The translations under genes were made by a program, and so were the position numbers. The notes under the pieces are model-generated. The model made no database searches. It was not told the DNA's origin and worked only from the letters and a program-made list of their open reading frames with translations. 64,000 nt of DNA from Dicyema japonicum (taxonomy: Eukaryota; Dicyemida; Rhombozoa; Dicyemidae): contig RDEW01000017.1 of assembly GCA_011109175.1 (NCBI GenBank), forward strand, positions 833,443 to 897,442. The letters are read 5' to 3'. The first letter of the stretch is position 1. Every line of letters begins with the position of its first letter. Positions 34,451-46,400 of the stretch are shown here, piece by piece.

Positions 34451-34779
34451 ATTATTTCCTGGATACATCGTAATCAGAAAAGGTGGGATACTTGACCTAC
34501 TCTGATGTGAGCAGACAAGTGGACAATATAATTTACATGAAAGGACCGCTGAACAAATCTCGATTGATGTCGTTAATGATTTAGGTCACCTCATTTTGAT
34601 TGACTTATACATTTCCCGTCGGGATCCTGCCCTATAAATTATGTTCCAAAACTCGATATAAGTCTACTAAGACTTTCATAGTGACAATAATCTAATTATA
34701 CTAAAGTAGAGCCGATTCAAAACCCCACATAGGAACAAAGCAACCTTCAGAACTACATAATCTTCTCCTTGATCAATAC

Positions 34780-35055
34780 ACTATTCATGGAAAAGACGAT
34801 CGCATCTGCTACTTCGTTTAATTTTATTAATTATTTGTATAAAAATATTCATAAATTCATGCAGTTCAATAGATAAATTTTTCACTACCAAATTCTGCCT
34901 GTGCAAAATGCAATGAACAAATATCGCATTTGGGCATTTTATTTTAAAAATACCATAAAGTGCACGCTTTGTTATATAAATTATTTTAAATAAATTTATG
35001 TATAAATATGTCATCATTAAAAAATTCGTAATTAAAAAACTCGTTGAGAGACACT
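34780..35055 (-). mobile_element. hAT remnant, internally deleted
   Basis: The minus strand starts with a TIR-like end (GATCAGTGTCTCTCAACGAG, 35055-35036). It passes almost directly into a transposase stretch (NAIFVHCILHRQNLVVKNLS) of the ZBED5-like type. The N-terminal half is missing, as in an internally deleted derivative. Confidence 0.55.
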
Positions 35056-35449
35056 GATCTAAACCGTGTAATCTTCCCAGCAGAAAGCTATTTGTCTTCC
35101 GAGCAGTGTATAGATGTTATAACACTACATTCGACTCCGAACCTCGTTCCCATATAAAGAAGAGGAACTCTCTGAAGATAATTAACCTCTACCTTATTTG
35201 ACTTGAGGAATAAAAATGTTTTATTCAAAAAATCACAACCCTCATAAACAAAAAAGAAAAGTCTTGGAATCGAATATTATTATCTATTAAACAAATGAAA
35301 TCGCGATACTACTTTGGAATATAACCTGATGAAGTATTACCCCCTACAAGACACAAGGACTTTTCGAGGACTCTCTACTGTTGCTTACGTAATTTGTATT
35401 TAAACCATCTTCATGGATCGAACTTTTTACTCACGTTGAGGCTACATAG

Positions 35450-36080
35450 GCGTTAAGATTCATGAAAAGTCATATACGTCTCGTCTATATGGCATTCCTG
35501 AAATTCTGCTAAAGCATCTTGAAGAGATTGCAGTCAGATCGATTAGTTCAATTTTAATTTGTCTTCAATACGAACGCTATTTCTAATAAATGGAAGAACT
35601 ACATATCATACCTGTCTTAAAACCAGGAAAACCTAACGCCCACCTTCATCTTACTGCCCGATATCCCTGACCTGTACGTCATCGGGTCTCATGGAAAAAC
35701 GTGCTTTGGAAAATTAAACCCCATTTTCCCTTTTGTCACTACCAACATGGATTCAGATTGAAACGTTCTACAACAACACACTTAACTTCCTTGACATAAT
35801 TTATCCCGAAAAACTTCAACGAACCTAGACGGCATCTACGAACAGTATTAGTCTCGTTAGGCTTCCAAAGGGCATTTAATTCAGTCCCGATAATCCTACA
35901 AACGAAAATTGTCTTCAACATCTCCATTCAACCGACTTTAAAACGACGGATAGTCAATTTTCTTACAAAAAAGAGATTATGTGTATAAGCCATTCAAGAT
36001 CGAGATCCCGCCCCCTCCTGAATGTTGTCCTTCAGGGATCGTTCTTTCTATAGCGAATCCGATCGCTTCTATTAATCAGC
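35450..36080 (+). mobile_element. LINE-A RT fragment, decayed
   Basis: Broken frames read LLKHLEEIAVRSIS, PVLKPGKPNA, YQHGFRLKRSTTTHLTSLT and VSLGFQRAFNSVP (motif A), in the same order as in the LINE-A copy at 1-2.2 kb. Motif C is lost. The 35056-35449 stretch before it holds no clear feature. Confidence 0.65.
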
Positions 36081-36219
36081 GATAGAAGCCGTAGGTACAC
36101 GTAAACAAGATGACACTAAATTCTAATCAATTACGTATCGATTTAAAATTTTATTATAAAATTACGTAATAATGTTTAGCCATACTAATTTTAGCTCTAA
36201 AATTTAATCATTTTTAAAA

Positions 36220-36545
36220 ATTTTTAACATAAATATTTAAAATTACAATCTGTCAAGCTAAACTATTTCAAATCAACCCTCTACGATGTGGGCACCACCC
36301 ATATCTACCAACATATGATATACTCTGCCCCTTTTGCAACCTCAACGTGCTGAAAACAAATCACCTATTTCAATGTCATGAATTGGCACAACGTTTCTCC
36401 ACAATGCCGGAACTGACCGATGGGAGCGACCAACATCTGCTGCGTCCTAATTAATAGCTGTTGGCCTCCTACAAGTTAGTGAGGCTGGGGTTACTTATCT
36501 AACTAACTAAATCAACCCTTACCCAGGTAATGTTAGTAATAATAA
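36220..36545 (+). mobile_element. LINE 3' end with C-terminal zinc knuckle
   Basis: CPFCNLNVLKTNHLFQCHEL is the CCHC knuckle found at the C-terminus of many Jockey/CR1-type LINEs. It is followed by stops, a CTAACTAACTAAA stretch and a short TAATAATAAAA tail. Confidence 0.55.
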
Positions 36546-36639
36546 AAGTGATCCAATTTAATAAAAAACACATCTTAAAAAATTTCAAAGGTCACAATTT
36601 TTAGCTCGACTAATATGAACTGTGTTATATTTATTATTT

Positions 36640-37125
36640 TCTTCGTCCTAGGTCAACAATAGTTATCAGTTCTCCTTTCTTACTGACAACTTGGTACTTT
36701 TTTGTAGAAACTTCGTCATATAATGGGTAGGCCTATTACCCTCATTGGCTTCCCAATCATGACGTAATAAAATTTCGGAAAATTTAGAAAATGAGTCTAT
36801 AAGAACCATAATCTGATATATTGCAAACTAACCCAAGAAAAGTTTTTATTTTGAGAAGAATATCCACGTAAATCAACAAGATCTACAATGTATTGATCTC
36901 TTGGAGCATAAGCAATGATTGGCGTAATTTCAGGTTTATTTGCAAGAATTCGTTTTGACTAAAATTACTATATTTAATACCTGACAATATACACATTTAG
37001 AGACCACAGTACTAACTTTTCTACGTGTAGCACCATAAAAAGTAAGTGATAATGAACTAAATAATTTATCTCGCCCAAAGTGATCAAGATTATGTTGAGC
37101 CTAATATAAATTGGATAATATAAAA
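36640..37125 (-). mobile_element. DDE-integrase remnant
   Basis: The minus strand gives HNLDHFGRDKLFSSLSLTFY followed by VVSKCVYCQ, an H-x-x-x-H..C-x-x-C integrase zinc domain. A broken core follows with LIDSFSKFSE. It matches the remnant at 48.4-49.6 kb (HNYCHFSRDILYSLL..NKCIFCQ). LTRs were not found, so Ty3-type or Ginger-type origin is open. Confidence 0.6.
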
Positions 37126-37464
37126 CTTCAATGTATTTTTTTATGTTCTGTTTCTTCAAGATAAAAGTATTCCAGTTCTATACCATTTTTTATAATGTAG
37201 GGTTTCACATATTTGAAAATGAATTGTTCGGCACATCTTCTGATTTTTGCCCGTTCTTTCCTGTCAGGGTAATTATCGATTGTTTTGTAACAATATTATA
37301 TCAAAACAAAATATGAACAATAAATTCTAAAAAAAGAAATTAAAAATTATATTATAGAATGTTAGAGATAATCCCGATAATTATGATTGATATTCTATCA
37401 TGACTGTCAGTTATACAAATCAATGATTATATATTAGATTTGTAATCTGTGATCGGTAGAAATA

Positions 37465-38027
37465 ATGGTTTGGTTTTATAGTCATTAGTGTAGGGTGACC
37501 TTGCTCAGTCAGAGATTGATGGTGAAGCAGTCTGTTACTTTAGATATTAAAGAGGTCTTTGATCTTTTCGACTTTTGGGATGGACGAGACGGAGAGGTCG
37601 ACGCCTTCAAGGTTGGGGACGTTTTGAGATCTCTGGGGATCAACCCAATGAACGACACGGTTTTGAAACTTGGAGGGACCTCTAAAATGGGTTTTTAGTG
37701 ATCATTATCCACAGGAGAGAAGGCATACAAATTCGAAGACTTCTTGCCGATGTACAAAGCGGCTTGCAAGGAAAAAGATACGGGGACATTCGCTGACTTT
37801 ATTGAAGGATTCAAAACCTTCGATAGGGAAGGACAAGGCTATATTTCAGCTGCAGAACTGAGACACGTACTCATAAATTTGGGGGAAAAACTAAGGGATG
37901 AGGACGTTGACAACATTCTTAAGTGTACTGACGTGGCTATTGATTTGGACGGAAACATAAAATATGAAGGTAAGGAAGTTTGGCATTTGTAGAATTTATC
38001 CGCAAAGTAATGGCAGGGCCACACTAA
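37465..38027 (+). CDS. Essential myosin light chain, 5 coding exons
   Basis: Binds the first IQ motif of a myosin heavy chain lever arm. Exons: 37465-37467 (ATG only), 37494-37521, 37544-37690, 37715-37969 and 37993-38027, with GT..AG introns of 26, 22, 24 and 23 nt. The join is 468 nt, giving 155 residues, close to the usual 150-160. It begins [20 protein letters not shown], and [36 protein letters not shown] and [11 protein letters not shown] follow in the family order. The four EF-hands have mostly lost calcium ligands, as is normal for essential light chains. A GTG at 37495 opens a longer-looking frame but is not the start. Confidence 0.92.
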
Positions 38028-38449
38028 TTTATCACTAACCAATAATTAATTATCATAAAATTGATAACGATGTTATTGTTCGTAGTTTACTCCCGGTCCC
38101 TTCGTGTGAAATAAACCCGTGGCTAACATGAACGTCACAACCAAAAGCGAACTCTCAAAGAGATCAGAAAAGTGTATTTACCTCTGTGTAGAACACGGAG
38201 GCGAACTGGAATAGAATCAAATATTTTGCTTTGTAGTGGCTACGGGACGAGCTCCAAAATACCGTTTCTAGAGATCTTTAATCATGGTTTGTTGATATTA
38301 TTGTATTTATTTAACATCCCAGGACCACGGTAAAACTAAGCTAATTATCATGTGATCCCGATGCTTTCCATTAGTGATTTCATCTTTGACATTATTGCAT
38401 TCATTATATTAATCCAAAGAACATCAAGAAAAATTTCAAGGCTTACTAA
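38028..38449. other. Spacer after myosin light chain
   Basis: No gene or shared repeat recognised. Confidence 0.4.
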
Positions 38450-39310
38450 TTAAATCATCATTTTAAGGCTTACTAAGTAGCGCCTGTGACAGATTATGGC
38501 TCTGTGGTTAACACTGTCTTTGATATGTCGAGACATGACATTCAGGAGACATTTGGAACTAGAAGTTGAGATGAAGTAAGCAATCACCGCATGACCGTCC
38601 TGGGCGAAAAACAAATTGATCATTTCTGAATTAATCTTCTTTTTCCAGCTTATTTGTAATCCTCCAGAAGACAATTTTTCCATGATTTTTAAGATTGACC
38701 GAATTAGGCTGATCGGACGGTAGCTATCAGGATCATTCTTTGGTCTTTTTGTCTTCGCTACCACCCATACAATGGTCTTCTTCCATTCCTGTGAAACACG
38801 ACCAATTTTTATGCATGCGTTGAACATATCTTTGAGAACTTCAAATAAAATTTCTGGGCCTTCTTTGAACATCCTAGCTTTTATGAAATCACTGCCCGGA
38901 GCTTTATTCTTGACAGTTCTTATTACTATCTTCAGTTCTTCTAGAGAGAACTCTAAAAATGCTGTTTTCTCTGATAATGGTTCGTAACAAGTCTTCTCCG
39001 AGATGACATCATCGTCCACATCAAATATCTTTTTAACCTGTGTCTCAAAAACTAGAGGTATTTTTTCTTCAGCATAGTAGGTGCCATCCGGTTTTTTGAG
39101 CACAATCTTGTTTGCGATTGACTCTGGGTTCCTCACTCTTCGGTATACCTTCCAGAAAGAGGGATTGTGTTTGTTTAGCTTCCGTAGTCGAGAGTTCCAC
39201 TTATTCTCATTCCGACTTTTGAATTTTTCAGACAACTGCTTTTGTAGTTCGCCAATTTTGTGAGACAAGGCTAAGCGGTCCTGTGGGTCTACGCATCTCT
39301 CAGTTTAGTT
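38450..39310 (-). mobile_element. APE-type LINE reverse transcriptase, N-terminal half
   Basis: An intact 272-residue frame (39268-38450) shows FWKVYRRVRNPES, VKNKAPGSDFIKARMFK and SQEWKKTIVWVVAKTKRPKN. DPDSYRPISLIRSILKIMEK follows, which is the palm approach of a LINE RT. The catalytic motifs are missing because the sequence ends in an unrelated stretch at about 38640. Its subfamily is not one of A-E as far as motifs tell. Confidence 0.65.
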
Positions 39311-39416
39311 CTTAGATTATTTCTTTTCAACACAATCTTCTTGATGTGCCATGGAATAAGGACAACATTATCGTTTTTTGAGTTTATTTTTCTAGCAAAG
39401 TTATTGTTTTCTTCTG

Positions 39417-39870
39417 TAACCGAAGATTGTTTTCCAATTTTTTGTAAATTGGAAAATTTCGATTCTTGAGCAATAAAAGACAGTAAACAATTTTGAAGAC
39501 GATGGGATTATTATTGCAAATGTAAGCAATCAATAATGAATGAAAATTTGTTTCATGAACTCTCTGAAATTGCGAAATATAAAAGGCTAAAATCAAATTT
39601 GGAAAAATTGCAAAACCCACGGTATTCAATCGAAGAAAGTTATGCAGATTTTGAAAAGATCAGTTCTATTTCTGTAAAGGGAGATATTGAAAATTATTTT
39701 ATTGAAAGTTATGAGAAGAATGATTTAATGGATGTGTTAAAATGAATAACAAATAATAAATCCAATGACATATTGCAACCTTCTAAAATTCCCGCTACTT
39801 CAATTGCAGTTGAACGATCTTTCTCCTTTTTGAAAAATAATAATATTTGCACTTGAACGATCCTTTTGAA
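39417..39870 (+). mobile_element. hAT C-terminal remnant
   Basis: The frame 39536-39745 is followed after one stop by KIPATSIAVERSFSFLKNNN near 39787-39845. This is the dimerisation block (P-x-T-S-x-x-x-E-R-x-F-S) of hAT transposases. No inverted repeat was found next to it. Confidence 0.5.
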
Positions 39871-40269
39871 AATAATAAATCAGTTATCGCTCCCCACAGA
39901 CAGAACACACACTTAAAGCAAAGTACAGTTATAATAGCTAATCAAGGAGGATCAAAATGCTCTTCACTTCTTGTTTTCTTTTTCTTGGGTGTATGCCATT
40001 TATAGACGATTCGGTTCCGCAGTGAAGTTCACTGATGACGGCGTCACTCGTCAAGCCAAAGCATATTGATGGAACCTTCAACCAAAATGTGCAGTATCGG
40101 GATTCGAAAAAGCGACCTTCAGGCATCTTGCCCGACAACCGCCACACTGCGCCTTTTGAAAAAAAAGATGTCTAAAGATAGAAATATCAATAAAAACAAT
40201 ATCGAAAAATATTTCATGCTAAATTATAATTTCTCTAATAGTAAAACCAAAGAAAATCAATTGTAATTA

Positions 40270-42770
40270 ATTAACACTATGTAAGCTGAATTCTTCACAA
40301 ACGCGTTGTAAAGCCTGCATCTAATGTCAATTCCAAGTCCTTTGGCCCTTAGCCATCCTTTCTTCAGCCATTGCCGTATTTGCCAGTGTTTTCTTCCTTA
40401 GTACATCTTCAGCGTCTCATAGTAGAGAGCCGAGCTTATTAGTACGTCTCCATCTTTCATGAGTAATATCGTCTCTTTTGATTTCCGTAATTTCAGTTTT
40501 GTTAACATTTACGCTGAGAAACCATTTTTCTCAAGCTCCGTTGGTGCATTTTCTAGCAGGTGTTGGAGAAAATCCACATCATCCGCATATGATGTCTCTT
40601 CTATGTCGCATTTACGGAGATCGCGGAGTGCAGATTCAAGGTATATGGTAAATAGTAAAGGGGAGAGGGAATCACCCTGGGGTGTCCCAATCGTTGTTTT
40701 GAAACTGCGGGAAGTTGCTCTTTCTGTCCTCACAGATAGTCTTGTGTTCGCAAGTAGTAGTCTGATTATCCTAACCGACGATTCATCCAATATTTGCTCA
40801 AGCACATTCATCAGTTTCTGTCTGTTTATTGAGTCGAAAGCTCTGGAGAGATCTATTCCCAACACGGTCGTTGCGCTCTTGAATCTTTGGTGCGTTGCGC
40901 AGCGCCATCTGTGGCTCCATACAATGTCTGCCGTAGACCTCCCTTCTCGGAACCCACTTTGACTTGCTGGTAGGTATAGATCCGCCACACCCTTTATCCG
41001 GCTTAGTGCAATGTTTGCCAGCACCTTGCGTATCGAATTCAGAAGTATTATCGGGCGGAGATTTTCTACTGGTCTTTTTGATTTGTTCGGTTTTTGTATG
41101 GGTATTAATAATCCATTTCCAAGTCCTAGATCGGTATTAGTTTCAAAGACGTCATTTAGGGTTTTTGCAATTGTGTTGCTAAGTTTTTTTGGCCCATATT
41201 TTAGGAGCTCAGGGCTTATGTTGTCCGGCCCAGCACTCTTGTTGTTTTTCAGTTTATTTATCGCTAATTTCACCTCTTCCACTGTGATTGAGATTTTTAG
41301 CGCCTTTGCTTCTCCTTGGAAAGGGGGAAAGTCATTATTTTCTTTATTCAACAGTGTTTCGAAGTGTCGTGCAATCAATTCTGCTTTTTCTTTTCTGGTT
41401 ACCCACGAATTTTCCATCTTTGTCTTTGATGTGAAGGATGTTTTGTCCTTTCTTTGTCCGCAGCAAAGCCGCATACATCCTTGAATTGTCCTTTAGGCAT
41501 TCCACATCTTTTAATAGAGATGTAATAATTTCCCGTGAGTGTTTTCTGTTCATCTTTTTGATTTTCCATTTTAGTTCCCTTTGTTGGATATTAAGCTCTT
41601 TTTTTTACTCTCGTCTGACGTGTTTGCCGCTTTTAGCCGTAGCTCTCTGCAATGTTTTGCCATATCTGGCACGTTCGGGTGGTGATTTAATTTTAGGGCG
41701 TGATGATTTCGGACTCCAAGGCATATATTGGCCGACTTGGATATTACCTGCTTTGTTTGATCCCACAGAGTTCGTACTGATGATTCCGGTGCGGTTTTCT
41801 CCATAAGAATCTCGATTTGTTCGTGATATTTAGCTCTACAAGTGGGCTCTAACCACAATTTTTCTGTCTGAAAGTATATATTGGGCTTTGTCTCGCCTTC
41901 TTCGCGTTTTCAATGTATTTTTTCCCAGTCAGGTGCTTTTTCCACAGAGTTTTGCAATGACGATCCTGTGGTCGCTGTCAGTTGTTGTCCCCTGGTAGGA
42001 ACGTGCATCATTTAGCAGGTGTTGATCAGACAGATAATGTAGTCGATTTTTTTTTTTTTTTTTTTTTTTGTCCGTTTGTTTTTTTCTTTGTCCGTGCCAC
42101 GTCGTCTTGTGGCAAGCTGAGTGCGTGAAGGCCGTGTTGCACAGGAAAAGGCTATTTGCCTCGCAGAAGTTTACCAGAGAGGCTCCAGATGCATTTCTCC
42201 TTCCGCGCCCGTGTCTTCCAATAGAGGATTCTTCGGGCCCCATTCGCATTCCGGCCTTTGCATTCATATCTCCCGCAACAAAGACAAGGACGAGGAAGTA
42301 TTATTAGAGTATGTGCTTGATAGTTCTGAGTAGAATTCCTCGAGCTCACGGGGTTCTTGATTACTCGTCCACAGTGTGGTGCATAGACATTTATGACAGT
42401 TATATACTCTTGGACGGGCATAGTTCATTTAGTTTGACTTGTAGGACACATATTCGGGCGTTGACTCTCCAAAGCGATGTAATTTTTGAGGTAATCCACG
42501 TGTAGGGCAGGTCCCATGCCGTAGTGCTTGTATTCAGTTGGAAGAGAATCAGTCGGTAATTGCTCCATGTCTCATCGCGTCCATTTTCGATTTTCGTCTC
42601 TTGTAGGAAGCCAATAGATATTTTGTATTTCTCGAGATCGTCACAAAGTACTTTCCTTGTCCAATCTTTCGATATTCCACATGCGTTGAACGTCATTAGC
42701 CTGAATTCTCGATTGTATGATGATTGTTTTTCAGACATTTTTCTTAACCGTTGTACAAAGAAAAAACGAG
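40270..42770 (-). mobile_element. LINE-F, nearly complete APE-type LINE
   Basis: Read from 42737: MTFNACGIS and FLQETKI open the endonuclease. GDMNAKAG-like sequence, HGRGRRNASGASLVNF, ARSYQGTTTDSDHRIV and a linker follow, then a 321-residue RT frame and a short tail to about 40280. A 22-base A run (42048-42069 as T on the plus strand) lies inside the endonuclease frame. Frame changes near 42300, 41920 and 41560 break the protein. No tail repeat is evident. Confidence 0.75.
40509..41474 (-). CDS. LINE-F reverse transcriptase domain (open frame)
   Basis: All palm motifs are in one frame: NKSAGPDNISPELLK, LRPIILLNSIRKV, LGIDLSRAFDSINR (motif A), TPQGDSLSPLLFTIYLES (motif B) and SYADDVDFL (motif C). 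The frame is 321 residues and stops at 40509, soon after motif D. The upstream linker and endonuclease are in other frames. It is the best preserved RT in the window besides LINE-C. Confidence 0.8.
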   Translation of the reverse strand: MRLCCGQRKDKTSFTSKTKMENSWVTRKEKAELIARHFETLLNKENNDFPPFQGEAKALKISITVEEVKLAINKLKNNKSAGPDNISPELLKYGPKKLSNTIAKTLNDVFETNTDLGLGNGLLIPIQKPNKSKRPVENLRPIILLNSIRKVLANIALSRIKGVADLYLPASQSGFREGRSTADIVWSHRWRCATHQRFKSATTVLGIDLSRAFDSINRQKLMNVLEQILDESSVRIIRLLLANTRLSVRTERATSRSFKTTIGTPQGDSLSPLLFTIYLESALRDLRKCDIEETSYADDVDFLQHLLENAPTELEKNGFSA

Positions 42771-43005
42771 GCACGTCACCACCTCACCAAAAAACTGTAC
42801 AACGCTGGGACATGGGGAAGTTTTTTCTACGAACTATTGAAACTGGATTCGTTCCATTGAAGGCAACTAAGAAGCTTACTCGGAAAAAACGAGGCACGTC
42901 ACCACCTCACCAAAAACTGTACAAACGCTGGGACATGGGAAGTTTTTTCTACGAACTATTGAAACTGGATTCGTTCCATAGAAGGCAACTAAGAAGCTTA
43001 CTCGG
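42761..43005 (+). repeat. Tandem duplication inside LINE-B
   Basis: Both copies begin AAAAAACGAGGCACGTCACC and end GAAGCTTACTCGG. They differ by three single-base indels, all in homopolymers, and one substitution. It is a recent local duplication or an assembly artefact. Confidence 0.85.
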
Positions 43006-43405
43006 AATGGAGTGGCCACGTAGAATATCAACCACTGGTATCTACAACAAGTGTATGTGTTCTTACATCAGCAAGGATGTGATAGATGCCCGGTGGAGGC
43101 TATTTGGGCATGTACTAAGAATGAACCCGGACCCACCCGCTAACAAAGCGATGGAAGATTACTTTGACAGTTGCGAAAAACCCTTCCGCAGACGACCTAG
43201 ATCGACACTTCCGAATGCCTTAAACAAAGACTTAAATCGTGTGAGAAAAAATCTAAAGACGGGGGACGACCTGGACGAATTGAGATCACTCGCATTCGAC
43301 AGAGGAAGATGGAAAAGACTAACTATAAATATTGTTTCTTTGAGTGTTGCACATGCGGGGCTATAATCATTATGGCTTTCGTGAAAGTGCCTTAATAATA
43401 ATAAG
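42761..43405 (+). mobile_element. LINE-B 3' part with internal tandem duplication
   Basis: Encodes FHRRQLRSLLGMEWPRRIS, DARWRLFGHVLRMNPDPPA and RPRSTLPNALNKDL, ending at 43364-43366. The 3' tail GGGGCTATAATCATTATGG, CTTTCGTGAAAG stem and TAATAATAATAA follow. The first 245 bases are two 122-123-bp copies in tandem (42761-42883, 42884-43005). Confidence 0.8.
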
Positions 43406-46400
43406 CTGAATTCTTCTCCTCTTTGGGCATTGACCCTCACTGTTCCCATCGAATGCCACTTGAGAAAGCAAATTACTAGACAAGACATCTGTTTCTCTTG
43501 GTTCCTCTTCGACGTTACTTCCGAGTTCAGAGCCTCTTGAGATAGGATGATTTGTCACTCTTGTAACCTCATCATCATAGTTATCAACTTTCAGGCCATG
43601 TCTATGCTATATTATCATGCTCTCTAAAGTTTTTTTGATCGTCGTTGATTAAATATACGCCCTTGTAGAGACATCCACGTTGAGTCTTTTCATATAGGAC
43701 TTGTAGTACTTTGTTACTACTCAATCCCATGTCAAAACAATCGGAATTATTGTCACATTGGCCTTGTGAATTTGTGCTAGTTCTTTTGCAAGAAGGTCGT
43801 ATTTGTAGAGTTTTTCCACTTCAACATGTTTTAGCAAATCTTGGGAAGTGATCCCTATTTCGTTTTTGGATTTATCGTGTACGAAAATATCAGGTTTGTT
43901 ATTTTTAACTTGTATATCCGTTTGTAGTGTTGTATCGACTCGTATTTCAACTTTACTGTTTGACATAATCGATTGGACTGTATGCGTCTTTACCCTCTTG
44001 GTTCTTTTTATTCCAAATTGCCGACATGGTTGCAGGTGTATACATCTTACAACTTCGTTATGTCGCCGCATATACCGGTAAGCATCCTAGTACATCGTGT
44101 AGCCAAGTGATCCACACTCTTTTTGGCCATACCAATTTGCTTTCATCTCTTCAAAGAACAGATTCCAATTTTGTATCATGCAGTACATTGCTTCCGACCT
44201 TGGACTAGTGTTTCCCCAGTAAGCCATTCTGTTGATCCATTGATATCGACATTCGTATTTTCAAAACACCTAAATATAATTGAATGAAGCAATTTCTGAT
44301 TATTCTTCTCCAGATAATTCTTCTTTTATGTTATTCCTTTATATTGTCAGTGTTCAAGTTAGAAATGTCATCCACATTGTATTTGGGTGCAATAAATCTT
44401 GCGATAGTGGTCATATGTGTTTTTCTTGTTTTAAGACTCGCAAGATTCCTGTCCTTCGAAGACACATGGAAGATTTCCTCTCAAGGTCAGGCAAAATTTG
44501 AAATAACATGCATTTACTCTTATCAGAAATTGAGGTTAATCCTTTTCCAAAACTATTCCTGCTAAGATATAATCTTTCTTTGTTGCAGGTTTTAAGTTAG
44601 ATAGTGTATGCCGGAGTTCTAAATCAATAGCTTCAATTCACGAGATTCAATGTCGATAAGTCCAATGTAATAATTATATAGCGAGAGTGCGTATTATTTT
44701 TCGCTTTAAACAAGTTTACAGCGTTTAATTTCGAATTCGCCTGCATCTCTATCCTTTTTTTCACATTTTCAGCAATTTTTTTTATAACTTTGTCTTTCAT
44801 AACCTTACTCCCTTTATCTTCTAACACTCCAAAATAGCGATATCCCTCACATGTTATGTTATGTTGTCCAATTAAGTCGTGTCCGACCCTTGGAGATCTC
44901 ATAAACGAGTTTTTTTAACTCTCCCCGATCCGTTGCAATTTGGAGTAGCCTTGATATAGGCATTCCCGTGACGTCTTCCACCGTGGATAGCAACCGAGTT
45001 TTTGGTCGGCCAGGTCTTCTCTTCCCAGTAATATGGCTCAGCATAATGATTCTTTCCAGTGAATCAGGGGACAACATGCCCAAAGAACACCAATTTGTGT
45101 TTTACGATTTTTCCCTCTAGCGAAATGTCAGTCTCTACCCGTTTGAGTACATCGATGTTTGTTATTTTGGAAGTCCAAGGGATTCTTAGTAACCTCCTCC
45201 AGCACCACAGCTCAAAAGCATTAATTCTTCGCCTATCCGCCTTTTTCAATGTCCTGATTCTGCGCCGTATAGAAAAACCGGGAACACATCCCTTACAACC
45301 ATCCAGATAATTTGTATCTTTGGCGCATTTCAGATTAGTTGCAGACTTTTCACATTTCTTTTAACGTCAACACACCCAGATATTAATCAATATCCTCCAT
45401 CATTTTTAGAATAGTATCTTCATATTCGGCAATTATTTTCAAGTCGTCAATAAAAAGAAAATGGTTAGTCGCACATGTCACAATAGACGGATCACTCTGA
45501 TCAATACATATCTTCGGGAATTTATATTTAATATTCGGATTAGTGGGTCCATTACCAGAGTAAACAACTGAGGAGAGAGTGAGTCTCTTTCAAGATTCCT
45601 CTTCCGAGTTTGATCTTTCCTATTCTTTTTTTGTTAAGGTTCAAAATAACATTCCACTTGCTTATTAAATTCTTGACAAACTTTACAATCCATTCTGGCA
45701 CTCCAGAGCAATCAAGAACACGACACAAAAATTCATGATTAACAGAATCGAAAGCCTTCTTCACATCAATCCATCTTGTGAATAAGCTATTTCCATGTTC
45801 AGCATTAACACACTGATTTATTAAAGCCTGCTCCTTTGCACCTTGGAACTGCCTTCTTGCTCCAAGCTGATTATCGAAGATAAGATTTAACCTTCAACAT
45901 TATCTGTACTATTTGTACTAACACATTTTGTGACAAGTTTGTACAATATAAGCATGCAGCTAATTGGTTGTAAGTCATTCAAAGAACAGCAGTCTTCTAT
46001 TTTCGGAATGAGGTACGTAATCCCTGTATAGAACCATTCTTCTAGGCAATATTCACCACTCACTATCTTGATAATCTCTCCACTCAGATAATTATAAAGA
46101 GAATTAAATTTCTTGACAAAAAATTCACATACTCCCTCACAGCCAGAGCTCTTCCAATTCGGCGTAAAGCGAATAATGTTCTTAACGAACTCAACTGTCA
46201 TATCTAACAGAAACTCCTCTGCTCATGTTATTCGCCTCCCAACAATATTTCTGTGAGAATAATTCTGATCCTTTTCCCATACATCTTTCCAAAATGACAC
46301 GCACTCATCTTCTGTAACTTTAAAATCACTATTATTGACGTCATCGTTGAGCTTCCGATAAAACCTCCTCTTGTTCAGCTCAAAACAAAATTTATTTCGT

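Noticed and set aside
37495-37698. Myosin light chain starting at GTG 37495
   Set aside because: A 26-nt and a 22-nt intron give an ATG start and a family-typical N-terminus; the GTG frame reads through the second intron.
39938-40266. Frames on both strands suggestive of a transposase
   Set aside because: No catalytic or zinc motif could be placed in either strand; left unassigned.
43866-44565. Plus-strand frames with membrane-like segments at 44.28-44.57 kb
   Set aside because: The minus strand here carries LINE-E blocks (KYNVDD, RHNEVVR), so the plus frames are shadows.
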